Shown piece after piece: positions 56,484-63,957 of a stretch of 64,000 bases of DNA. Within the stretch, counting starts at the first letter, position 1, and every line of letters begins with the position of its first letter. The notes beneath the pieces are model-generated. The model was given only the letters and a program-made list of their open reading frames with translations. It was not told the origin of the DNA and ran no database searches. The DNA comes from an uncultured Prevotellaceae bacterium (GTDB lineage Bacteria > Bacteroidota > Bacteroidia > Bacteroidales > Bacteroidaceae): NCBI GenBank assembly GCA_902800595.1, contig CADCFA010000007.1:1-64000 (forward strand), in the 5' to 3' direction. The translations under genes were made by a program, and so were the position numbers.

Positions 56484-58731
56484 AATGGGACGTTGGGACA
56501 ATGGGACAATGGGACGTTTTCTTCCAATGATGGCGGTCGATCGGTTCTATCCATCCGTCACGTTTCCAACGCATGATGATGTTTCGGATACCACTATCAG
56601 TACAATCTGACTTTAAAGCCTTCAATTCCTCACGAGAGAAAGCAGGTGCCAACTGATCGAAGATAGAATGATTAACCCCATACCGCTGACATTCATCCTG
56701 CGCATTCACATACTCATGGCGGAGTGCCTCACCAAAGACCTTGATCTGCTGTTTCAGGCAGTACTCGGCCATCATCAGTGCGAAGTCCAAACACGACTTG
56801 GATTCCTTGACCTTTCCCGAAAGCAGATGGAAGATGACACCGCAACGGAAGCCGATCACGGCCGCACGCTTGCGATAAGTGTCCTTTACGTGATCGATGT
56901 CCTTGGCAGCCTCGACACGTTTCTCCTCTACCCAAGCCTCAATGGCCTTGCGAAGTCGAGGTACATCCACCAATCCCGTAAATGAACGCAGACGGGTCAC
57001 GGCCTCCTGAATACGGGTTTCGTCCTCTGCCGAACGCTTGCCAAACTTGGGCATCTTCGAGAAGCTACAGTCGGGCATCTCGGCAATCAGCACACGGCTC
57101 GAAAGACCGTTCTCGATATTGTCCGACTTAAAGCACTTTCTAAGGGCCCCGTTCGTACCGAGCATCGTCCAGTTGTAAGCCACATTCACTACACCCGATT
57201 CAGCTGCATCAGAGTTGTAATCCTGCCCCCACTCGCCTCGATCGAACGAGAGACGGTAGATGTCATATTTCGAACTCCAACTGCCAGCACCGTTTGTCTT
57301 TCGAAGGGTATCCAACTCCTCTCCGAAGCTATACAAGGTATGTCCCTGCGCATTCTTGAATCGCTTCAAAAGCGTTGAACAACTGACGGTTACGGGAACC
57401 TGACGAATCAAGACGTGTGGATCATCGGGAGCCTTCTCATTGGCCTTGCGACCCTTCTTACGCTCCTTCCATTCTTCCTCACGTTTACGGGCCAAAGCAT
57501 CCTCCTCATCAAACTGTCGTTTCCAGATGTCTATGGCATTCTTCACGACCGACTTGTTAGAAGCCTGCTCACCACGAACAATGGTCATCAGTCCCAGGTG
57601 ATGGGTATTGCCATCGCAATATTCCACTTCCACCTGATCAGCATAGGCAGCACAGATAGGCATGATGCCGCAAAGCACTGGCATGTGCATCGAGACGGGC
57701 ACACCAACCAAACTTTCACGAAGTCCGATAGGCAGGGCTTTCACATTCACCTTAATACCCGTCTCAGCAGCCACCGCCTCGGCATCCTCGATTTCATCTG
57801 AAGAGATACCCAATTCGAGTGCATCCACAATCTGCTGCATCACCTTCGAAATACCCTTGGGCTCTTCCTTGCAAGCCGAGTCAATGACTGATTTCAGTTC
57901 CACATCGGAAAGTCCGAAACGGGGCATTACCGCCATCAACACCTCTTTCTTATTGTCACAGATGGCTCGGAGATTCACGGCCAACTTATGCAGTTTGACA
58001 TTGCGCTCACCCTCGGCTGGCTCACCGCCATTCCTCCGCCACCACTCGGCGATTATAGAGGTATAGGGAATACCCTTGAATGACAACCCCATTTCCTGAG
58101 ATCCCTCGGCTACGCTCGGGATGACAGTGTAGGGATTGTCATCTCGACTAAGCCCCCCTTTACTGTCATCTCGACTAAGCGCAGCGCATGGAGAGATCTC
58201 CGGCTCAAACAACCGCTCACTCACATACTTCGTATGATCCTCGGGCACCATATAGATACACCTCGAAACGTCCTTTACGGCAGCATCGGGTGTGAACCCC
58301 GTCGCCTCCTGCATCAGTTCCTGAGCCGTTTCAGCTGTCATCCCCTCTGGCAATTCCACCAACACATGAGTACCACGACGAACACTTTCCTCAATGAGCA
58401 ACGGCACCAATGGCGACTTTTCCAAAAGTCGGGCAACAATCTCGTCGGTATGGCCCTTCTCATCAAAGTCGAGCATCAGACGATTCAGCGGCTTCACGGC
58501 ATCGGCTATGGCACGATGATTGTCCTTAAACTCAGCGCAATGAGGTGTCCAGACTGGCAGACGATGTTTCAGTTCCTCGTCACCTTTCTCTATACGTGCA
58601 CACATCTGAGCCAACCAAGATTCCCGCCTCAAAGCCTCCCAGTCTTCTCGGGTGGCAGGAAGGCAAGGGGCCCCATGCCCCTTACCTATACAAGTGAACT
58701 TCATTGCTGAAATAATTGCTTCCTGTGTCAT
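56482..58731 (-). CDS. VirE_N/DUF3987 primase-helicase-like protein
   Basis: The 749-residue protein has a BT4734-like VirE N-terminal domain (about 1-170, with HRLPVWTPHCAEF and LMLDFDEKGHTDE), a small linker and a DUF3987 domain (about 280-620). The family sits in Bacteroidetes mobile islands and is thought to be a primase-helicase relative. The P-loop GEQASNKS at 387-394 has Asn where Walker A has Gly. A palindromic repeat adds about 35 residues (178-214, two LSRDD units). The start at 58731 is chosen because GGAGG lies 7 nt before it and directly after the upstream stop; the frame to 58794 would overlap that gene. Confidence 0.8.
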   Translation of the reverse strand: MTQEAIISAMKFTCIGKGHGAPCLPATREDWEALRRESWLAQMCARIEKGDEELKHRLPVWTPHCAEFKDNHRAIADAVKPLNRLMLDFDEKGHTDEIVARLLEKSPLVPLLIEESVRRGTHVLVELPEGMTAETAQELMQEATGFTPDAAVKDVSRCIYMVPEDHTKYVSERLFEPEISPCAALSRDDSKGGLSRDDNPYTVIPSVAEGSQEMGLSFKGIPYTSIIAEWWRRNGGEPAEGERNVKLHKLAVNLRAICDNKKEVLMAVMPRFGLSDVELKSVIDSACKEEPKGISKVMQQIVDALELGISSDEIEDAEAVAAETGIKVNVKALPIGLRESLVGVPVSMHMPVLCGIMPICAAYADQVEVEYCDGNTHHLGLMTIVRGEQASNKSVVKNAIDIWKRQFDEEDALARKREEEWKERKKGRKANEKAPDDPHVLIRQVPVTVSCSTLLKRFKNAQGHTLYSFGEELDTLRKTNGAGSWSSKYDIYRLSFDRGEWGQDYNSDAAESGVVNVAYNWTMLGTNGALRKCFKSDNIENGLSSRVLIAEMPDCSFSKMPKFGKRSAEDETRIQEAVTRLRSFTGLVDVPRLRKAIEAWVEEKRVEAAKDIDHVKDTYRKRAAVIGFRCGVIFHLLSGKVKESKSCLDFALMMAEYCLKQQIKVFGEALRHEYVNAQDECQRYGVNHSIFDQLAPAFSREELKALKSDCTDSGIRNIIMRWKRDGWIEPIDRHHWKKTSHCPIVPTSH
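56486..56517. repeat. 8-bp tandem repeat at the end of the VirE-like gene
   Basis: GGGAC recurs at 56487, 56495, 56503 and 56511, an exact 8-bp period with unit TGGGACRW. The repeat encodes the last ten residues (HCPIVPTSH plus stop context). As 8 is not a multiple of 3, gain or loss of a unit would shift the frame and change the C-terminus. Confidence 0.8.
58098..58200. repeat. Palindromic repeat inserted in the VirE-like gene
   Basis: The 17-mer TGTCATCTCGACTAAGC occurs at 58137-58153 and 58164-58180, 27 bp apart. A related inverted copy (GAGATCCC..GGGATGACA) fills 58098-58126, and GAGATCTC closes the other end. The block stays in frame. Similar TGTCATCYCGA..GAGATCTC palindromes are scattered in many genomes. 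Confidence 0.8.
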
Positions 58732-58738
58732 AAAAGTT

Positions 58739-58743
58739 CCTCC
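58739..58743 (-). promoter_or_regulatory. Strong Shine-Dalgarno site of the VirE-like gene
   Basis: GGAGG lies 7 nt before the ATG at 58731, within AAAGGAGGAAC. This is unusual here, as most genes lack a Shine-Dalgarno site, and it decides the start. Confidence 0.75.
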
Positions 58744-58748
58744 TTTCT

Positions 58749-59174
58749 TTAATGATTGGTCCATAGTGTATTCGTCTTGCGGGTCATCAGCCACGCTGCA
58801 ATCTCAAGAGTCTCTTCGTGGAAGAGCTGCTTCATCAACTCCAACGGATACTTCTTAGGGAACGAGAAGTCAATCTTCACGCGGCCGCGATTGGTTTTCT
58901 CACGGGTGATCTTCACAGAGGCATGAGCCGTCTCGAAGAGAGTCTCATACATCGGACCTCGTGAACCTCGGTTCCATCGTTTCACCCGGGTACGACCGTC
59001 GGCATCCACCTCGATACCACCCTCATATCTCACCCGGTTGCCATTGGTTACCACCTTGTCTGATTCCCAAGGACAGGGAAAGACGTTGATATCGCCGTTG
59101 GTCTGGAAGTTAACACTGCCGTTCATCTGGACGTTCTGCTGCAAAAGCAGTTTCTTAAAATTCTTTTTAATCAT
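58749..59174 (-). CDS. Island protein of unknown function
   Basis: The 141-residue protein is not recognised. The start is the ATG at 59174 (MIKKNFKKLLLQQNVQMNGS); the frame to 59237 adds an unlikely leader. The N-terminus is basic and the middle is beta-rich (NVFPCPWESDKVVTNGNRVR, then VDADGRTRVKRWNRG). No signal or membrane helix is present. It is 18 nt upstream of the VirE-like gene and ends just before that gene's Shine-Dalgarno site. Confidence 0.6.
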   Translation of the reverse strand: MIKKNFKKLLLQQNVQMNGSVNFQTNGDINVFPCPWESDKVVTNGNRVRYEGGIEVDADGRTRVKRWNRGSRGPMYETLFETAHASVKITREKTNRGRVKIDFSFPKKYPLELMKQLFHEETLEIAAWLMTRKTNTLWTNH

Positions 59175-59270
59175 TGTTGAGTTGAATTTTCGAGAGAAGT
59201 TTTCGAGAAAGGGCCCTACACCGCAAACGGCGCTCAATTGATTCCCTCGACCTCAACTCATGTTAATAAT

Positions 59271-59393
59271 TTAAATAAGGTGAAAACGCTGTGATTTCAT
59301 CACTCCGAGATGATTCACCTTGCTCATCTCCATTTTGTCACGATTGGCCCGAATGCCGCGCCAAGCCGCCTTAATTGTTGATCTTTTGCTCAT
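59271..59393 (-). CDS. Possible small basic protein, 40 residues
   Basis: An ATG at 59393 opens a 40-residue frame starting MSKRSTIKAAWRGIRANRDK and ending at TAA 59271. It is strongly basic, Met-rich and has no Cys. It would be the first gene of the island, 97 nt before the next one. A short DNA-binding or ribosome-related peptide is possible; the support is only position, start codon and a promoter upstream. Confidence 0.4.
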   Translation of the reverse strand: MSKRSTIKAAWRGIRANRDKMEMSKVNHLGVMKSQRFHLI

Positions 59394-59452
59394 AATCCAA
59401 ATTTTATTTTACGTCGGCTCCTTAAACCGACCTTTAAGTTATTTTTCTGATG

Positions 59453-59460
59453 CAAAGGTA
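59453..59460 (-). promoter_or_regulatory. Probable -7 element of the island operon
   Basis: TACCTTTG on the minus strand is 59 nt before the small ORF. The -33 match is weak (TTTC). A 5-bp hairpin with AGGAG in its loop lies at 59413-59431, in the leader. Confidence 0.55.
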
Positions 59461-59510
59461 CAACAATTATATTGCGGTTGAAAGAAAAATACTGTATAAC
59501 ACGTTGATAC

Positions 59511-59562
59511 ACAAGCAATTACAAGTTTATACAAGTATACCACAAGTATTTGTACAAGTATA
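59511..59562. repeat. Five phased ACAAGT repeats upstream of the island
   Basis: ACAAGCAAT, ACAAGTTTAT, ACAAGTATAC, ACAAGTATTT and ACAAGTATAA start at 59511, 59521, 59531, 59542 and 59554, spaced 10-12 bp. They lie 50-100 bp upstream of the -7 element. Binding on one face of the helix by a regulator or replication protein would fit. Confidence 0.75.
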
Positions 59563-59564
59563 AA

Positions 59565-59600
59565 CACGAAAAAAGGGAACCGACTTGCATCGATTCCCTT
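59565..59600 (-). terminator. Terminator of the HIRAN gene
   Basis: On the minus strand AAGGGAATCGA pairs with TCGGTTCCCTT (one G-T), with a TGCAAG loop, then TTTTTT. It follows the gene stop (59622) by 22 nt. Confidence 0.75.
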
Positions 59601-59621
59601 AATTTGAGATAATTTTAGTGG

Positions 59622-60872
59622 TTAAACCACCTGTGAATTCCAGTTTGATTCAGACTTATCGTATAAATGATTCTCGTGAAGTACCATCCAAAGATCTCGT
59701 TTTCGCGATACATCCGAAATCTTCTTTTCTTTCACCATTTTATTCACCTTGTCTGTTATCTGCGTTGGTTTCATGTCCTGAATATCTATAAGGAAGCTAT
59801 TAGCCTCTTGATCGTCACCAAAGAATATCGGCTTCAATTTCGCTACAATCTCATCCTGATTGGTAACCACCCCTTTCAGCAATGGTTGTAATTTCCCTAT
59901 CAACAGCAATACACTATACAGGTCATACAATTCCCGCCTTGATAGTTTCAGGTAGTTCACTTTAAGTCCCATGGCCTGTAAATCCTGAGGATTTCTCAGT
60001 TCGCTCCATTTCATACCTTTCAGCCAATTGTATAGCCTCTGATGTTCCTCGGCTATCTTGGTTCTATCGACCTCCGAAAAGGTCTTTCCACCAAGAAATG
60101 CATCGCAGTATTTCCTATAAAGATGGCAGTTGACACTCTCATCTTTGCGAAGTCTTTCCAGATGATCCTCAAACACACGTTCAGGCCAATGCTCCACCGT
60201 ACGATGCATATCACCAACAGCCTCGCGTACCTTATTAAATATATAAGAAATCTTTTCCACCTCAGCCTCACTCATGCCCAATGCCTGATGCGACCTACAT
60301 ACCTCGTTCAATTTCTTAGCTATCTTATTCATCCAAAGGATATCCTCATGACAAATGGAAATTTTCAGAAGTTGCACATAGTGTTCAGCTAAACGGATGA
60401 TCTCTTGCAGGTTTTCCTTATTAATGTCTATCCCTGACAACCGACTGGCTATCAGCTGCAATTTGCTTTCAGCCTTGGTATAAGGCATATAAACACTATC
60501 GCCAAGTGGACTCTCAGGTAGAACGCGATGTCGAGAAATCTGAGTTTTTGTATTCTCCGTAGCACCAGGAATCGAAATAAAAACGGTGATATGCCCGTCA
60601 GTTCTTTCTACGATGGCATTGCATTGATGATTCTCGTCGAGCAAAGGATGCAACTCCTCGGTTTCCTCTTTATCGATATAGCCGATACGTTCATAGTCGA
60701 TATAGGCTGCTATGGCATTCTGATCTATTGGGTTCTCAGGCTCAGCCACCAACATCACCTGCTGGCCCTTTTTCAGACCTGCCACGAACTGCTCGGCAGC
60801 CTCGGTTGCCTCATCAAAGCTCAGATGGTCGCCCATCTGAAACCTGATGCCAGTAATTGTAAATTCCGTCAT
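59622..60872 (-). CDS. Protein with an N-terminal HIRAN-like domain
   Basis: The 416-residue protein has an N-terminal HIRAN-like region (about 1-95): ITGIRFQMGDHL, then GQQVMLVAEPENPIDQNAIAA and ERIGYIDKEETEELHPLL, which matches the HIRAN pattern of EP-NP-D-NA and GY. HIRAN domains bind 3' ends of single-stranded DNA in fork remodelers. The rest (about 150-416) is a helical region of unknown function with basic patches; no helicase or nuclease motif is seen, so it is not a SNF2 protein. It has its own terminator and TAATTTTG at 60912-60919 as promoter. Confidence 0.75.
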   Translation of the reverse strand: MTEFTITGIRFQMGDHLSFDEATEAAEQFVAGLKKGQQVMLVAEPENPIDQNAIAAYIDYERIGYIDKEETEELHPLLDENHQCNAIVERTDGHITVFISIPGATENTKTQISRHRVLPESPLGDSVYMPYTKAESKLQLIASRLSGIDINKENLQEIIRLAEHYVQLLKISICHEDILWMNKIAKKLNEVCRSHQALGMSEAEVEKISYIFNKVREAVGDMHRTVEHWPERVFEDHLERLRKDESVNCHLYRKYCDAFLGGKTFSEVDRTKIAEEHQRLYNWLKGMKWSELRNPQDLQAMGLKVNYLKLSRRELYDLYSVLLLIGKLQPLLKGVVTNQDEIVAKLKPIFFGDDQEANSFLIDIQDMKPTQITDKVNKMVKEKKISDVSRKRDLWMVLHENHLYDKSESNWNSQVV

Positions 60873-60911
60873 TTTGTGTTTCTTTATTATTGTGTGGTTT
60901 CAACCGAGGCG

Positions 60912-60919
60912 CAAAATTA
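60912..60919 (-). promoter_or_regulatory. Possible -7 element of the HIRAN gene
   Basis: TAATTTTG on the minus strand is 39 nt before the ATG. The nearest TTG is only 14 nt upstream. Confidence 0.45.
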
Positions 60920-60957
60920 CAAAAAATCCCCGACAATCCATCACGATCATCGGGAAT
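60920..60957 (-). terminator. Rho-independent terminator of the envelope gene run
   Basis: ATTCCCGA (minus) pairs with TCGGGGAT with one G-T mismatch around a 16-nt loop, then TTTTTT. It is about 85 nt after the stop at 61042; no other gene lies in between. Confidence 0.65.
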
Positions 60958-61041
60958 TTAGGATATTTTTACTTATACATGTTTATTTAGAAGACGAATT
61001 CTATTTTGTCTTCCAATCCTATGTATACTTACACACATTTT

Positions 61042-61797
61042 TCAAGGCTCAAATTGGAAGGACTGATTGTGTTTTAAGATTGACTTCATCTCACTTTCCA
61101 AGGAACGAGTTTTTGCAGAAGATGCATCCTTTGGATTCATAATTGTAACCTGATATGTAGATAAGTTTGGTATTGAAAGACCAAAAACCATTGTTGCTTT
61201 ATCAGGGTCGTATGCATTGAAGCCTGCTGCAAATATCTCATTACTTATACTTTCTGTTGATACTGGTAAGAACCTTTCCTTCAGATAGGTACCTAGTTGA
61301 GTCACATATGCTATTGGAACAAAAATACCTGCCCCTATCAATTTTCGTTTAGGAGAGAAGGTGTAGGCATATGCAATTTTGGTGGTAGGATCCTGGTAAG
61401 TATAAGTTGTTTTGTTATAATTACCATTATCTTGCATTGTGCCAAAAGGATTGTTTTTCCAATACCAGTCTGCATCTTTGTCCCAATCTATTTCCATGTC
61501 TTTTATTAGACTGACAGTGGATTTGACTGTAACATTGAACTTTCTTCCATCAGTAGTTGTGGCAAGGGTTTGGCCAACGTGGTCGCCATACAGTTTACCC
61601 TCCTTGAATGATGCTATAAAATCATTCTCGAAAGAAACTTTTTTGTCGCCAACCTCATTTATAAACCATTCCTGTCCATAGTCAATAGAAACGTCATTGA
61701 TAGGTTTTAATACTTCCGGTCCATTATCATCACTTCCGCTACTGCAAGATAATAACCATAATGGCAACATTGCTAATAAATAATATGTTTTCTTCAT
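61042..61797 (-). CDS. Putative lipoprotein, unknown function
   Basis: The 251-residue protein has a lipoprotein signal (MKKTYYLLAMLPLWLLSC, Cys18) and a Ser/Gly/Asp-rich tether. The rest is beta-rich with a repeated Thr/Lys pattern (KTTYTYQDPTTKIAYAYTF). No family is recognised. It is the last of four exported-protein genes in one direction, 75 nt after the beta-barrel gene, and a terminator follows. Confidence 0.7.
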   Translation of the reverse strand: MKKTYYLLAMLPLWLLSCSSGSDDNGPEVLKPINDVSIDYGQEWFINEVGDKKVSFENDFIASFKEGKLYGDHVGQTLATTTDGRKFNVTVKSTVSLIKDMEIDWDKDADWYWKNNPFGTMQDNGNYNKTTYTYQDPTTKIAYAYTFSPKRKLIGAGIFVPIAYVTQLGTYLKERFLPVSTESISNEIFAAGFNAYDPDKATMVFGLSIPNLSTYQVTIMNPKDASSAKTRSLESEMKSILKHNQSFQFEP

Positions 61798-61872
61798 AAT
61801 GATAATAATTTGTATTTATTCCTGCTGTGATATTATACTAGGTGTATAGATTCTTTACGAGTATAATTACTT

Positions 61873-62469
61873 CTAAAGATGAAATTTGTAACCAAGTGTT
61901 ATTTGAATAACACCATGTTTCTCATCGCCTTTGTCCCATATTGATGTCAGTCCTAAATTGTAACGAGCATCAATTACGATATTACTAATTTCATAAGAAA
62001 GACCAAGAGGTATTGCAAAATCAAATGACTTCAAATCAGTTTTTCCTGATGCTGCGATTGAAGCACCATTTCCCCGAGCTTCAACTTTCAAATTGTCCTT
62101 AACATTGAAAGCAGGTTGAACACCACATTTAAAAGACAACCCTTTGACTATATATATATTAGCTAAAATAGGAATGTTCAAATAATCTGCCTGAAGTGTT
62201 TGATCACATGTAACTCCTGAATACAAACCTTCATAGGTTGCACCCTGAGCCGAGTAAAGCACTCCTGCTGATAGCCCAAAAAGTTTAGATAACGGAATTT
62301 CTACTTCTGCTCCAGCAACGAAACCATAACGCGGCCCTGATCCGTTAATGTTTGATACATGGGCAATATTCAAACCTGCTTTAGGTTGAATAGAGATTGT
62401 AGAACTGTTTTGTGCATAAGCTGCCATGGAAATAGCCATGATTGCAACTGAAATTAAAACTTTTTTCAT
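61873..62469 (-). CDS. Outer membrane beta-barrel protein
   Basis: The 198-residue protein has a signal peptide (about 1-19, AAYAQ) and alternating beta strands (VSNINGSGPRYGFVAGAEVEI, then LFGLSAGVLYSAQGATY), ending in GVIQITLGYKFHL with a terminal aromatic typical of barrel proteins. It fits the PorT/OmpX-like group of small barrels in Bacteroidetes. Substrate and partners are unknown. It is 57 nt after the lipoprotein gene. Confidence 0.75.
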   Translation of the reverse strand: MKKVLISVAIMAISMAAYAQNSSTISIQPKAGLNIAHVSNINGSGPRYGFVAGAEVEIPLSKLFGLSAGVLYSAQGATYEGLYSGVTCDQTLQADYLNIPILANIYIVKGLSFKCGVQPAFNVKDNLKVEARGNGASIAASGKTDLKSFDFAIPLGLSYEISNIVIDARYNLGLTSIWDKGDEKHGVIQITLGYKFHL

Positions 62470-62526
62470 AACAATATTATTTTAGTGGATTAATAAAGAA
62501 TAATTTCGGTAATACTTTTGAGATTA

Positions 62527-62967
62527 TCATTTAGAAAGGGTCTCTTTCTGGACTCGATATTGTCTATTATTTAGAAAAATCCTGTCACCATCTTGTATAG
62601 GTCTGTCTTTTGTTTTTTCTATCTTAAAAACTTCTACATACGAAGAATAATCCATTGTTAAAATAGAATTGACTATTGAATAATCAAAACTCTCTTCCGA
62701 AACAGATTTCTTCTTATTATCATCCCATGTTCCTTTGAATCCTGCTGGAGTATTTATGATTGGTAAATAATAAAAACAATAATATGTTCTAATACTACTA
62801 TTAGAATTCTCTTCCCATAAGTAATAAAAAACGTCATATGTAGGTACAAATTCAGAATCATTAATTGGATATCGACTTCCGTCATCAACAAATGAATTCT
62901 TCTCTTCTTTACTACATGATGTCATTATTGCTATCAGCGATAGAAGTATAACAATACTTTTCTTCAT
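62527..62967 (-). CDS. Putative small lipoprotein, unknown function
   Basis: The 146-residue protein has a lipoprotein signal (MKKSIVILLSLIAIMTSC, Cys18) and an acidic start to the mature part (SKEEKNSFVDDGSRYPINDSE). The rest includes YYLWEENSNSSIRTYYCFYYLP. It is visibly richer in A+T than the genes to the left. No family is recognised. It is 18 nt after the LRR gene, so co-transcription is likely. Confidence 0.65.
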   Translation of the reverse strand: MKKSIVILLSLIAIMTSCSKEEKNSFVDDGSRYPINDSEFVPTYDVFYYLWEENSNSSIRTYYCFYYLPIINTPAGFKGTWDDNKKKSVSEESFDYSIVNSILTMDYSSYVEVFKIEKTKDRPIQDGDRIFLNNRQYRVQKETLSK

Positions 62968-62985
62968 AATTGTGAAATAATTTGT

Positions 62986-63957
62986 TTAATTGCTTTTGTT
63001 TTTATAATCTCTATATGAATCTTCACTAATTCCAATTCTTTTTGCATCATCCTCACTTAACCAACTTGGAAGTAATTCAATGTGACATTTGGATGGTAGG
63101 GCAGTTCCATATAAATTAATAAATTTGCAGAAGGCTTGTTTATCAATTTCAACAACAGATTCTGGTATAGATAACCATTTTATTTTAGACGGCATTGCAA
63201 TGAAACCATTTGCCGAAAAAAAAGCTCTACGACCGATAAAAGTTACCGTGTTTGGAATATCAATCTTTTCTAATGGACAAGTTTGGAAAGCTTTTTCTTC
63301 TATTTTAATAAGACCATGAGGTAAATCAAGTTCAGACAATTTGATGCAAAATGAGAAAGCTTCTTTACCTATTTCTTTCAGTCCAGTTGAGAATGATACT
63401 TGATTCAGCTTTATACAGTTTTTAAAGGCCTCTTCGCCAATTGAAATGATTGTATTAGGGAACTCTATCGTTTTAATTTTTTTGTTTTTTGAAAAGGCTT
63501 CTTCGCCAATTGCTATTACTGTATATAGGTCTCCTTGATATTCTACTGTTGAAGGAATGACTAATTTCTCTTCAGAAAAACCAACGTTTTTATTATGTGT
63601 TATCTCAACAGTCCTATTTGCTTTCGATAATACATTAAAACAAAATCGTCCTTTATTTGTTACGGCTGTAAATGATTCAATGTCTCCCTTCCTTTCTTTT
63701 GGGGGAATACTTTCACTAATAGTTTGTGGTGGAACTGATACAGTTTCTTTGGCTTCCTCGATCTTTGCAACATCTGACATTTTGATTGATGTTTCAATAC
63801 CTGATATGACAATAGTCAATGAGTCTGTTGGTACTATTGATTTGATTGTACCTTTCAGCTCCGTACCATTTTTAAGTGTAACAACGGATTGCTTTTCCTG
63901 TGCCAATATAATTACAGGCAGAATTGTCAAAAGCAGAAATGTTAATAGTTTTTTCAT
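62986..63957 (-). CDS. BspA-type leucine-rich repeat exported protein
   Basis: The 323-residue protein has a signal peptide (MKKLLTFLLLTILPVIILAQ), a region of about 100 residues without repeats (VVTLKNGTELKGTIKS near the start) and then LRR_5 repeats (about 150-290): SIGEEAFKNCIKL, EIGKEAFSFCIKL, KIEEKAFQTC, FIGRRAFF. LRR_5 proteins in this group include surface adhesins. No C-terminal anchor is seen. It is the first of the envelope run; its promoter was not found in the last 43 bases. Confidence 0.8.
   Translation of the reverse strand: MKKLLTFLLLTILPVIILAQEKQSVVTLKNGTELKGTIKSIVPTDSLTIVISGIETSIKMSDVAKIEEAKETVSVPPQTISESIPPKERKGDIESFTAVTNKGRFCFNVLSKANRTVEITHNKNVGFSEEKLVIPSTVEYQGDLYTVIAIGEEAFSKNKKIKTIEFPNTIISIGEEAFKNCIKLNQVSFSTGLKEIGKEAFSFCIKLSELDLPHGLIKIEEKAFQTCPLEKIDIPNTVTFIGRRAFFSANGFIAMPSKIKWLSIPESVVEIDKQAFCKFINLYGTALPSKCHIELLPSWLSEDDAKRIGISEDSYRDYKNKSN

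Noticed and set aside
59511..59562. CRISPR array
   Set aside because: The repeats are only 6-9 bp with 10-12 bp spacing, have no spacers, and no cas genes are near.
55973..59600. Complete prophage or conjugative element
   Set aside because: No integrase, portal, terminase or transfer genes are present and no attachment repeats were found; only an island fragment can be claimed.
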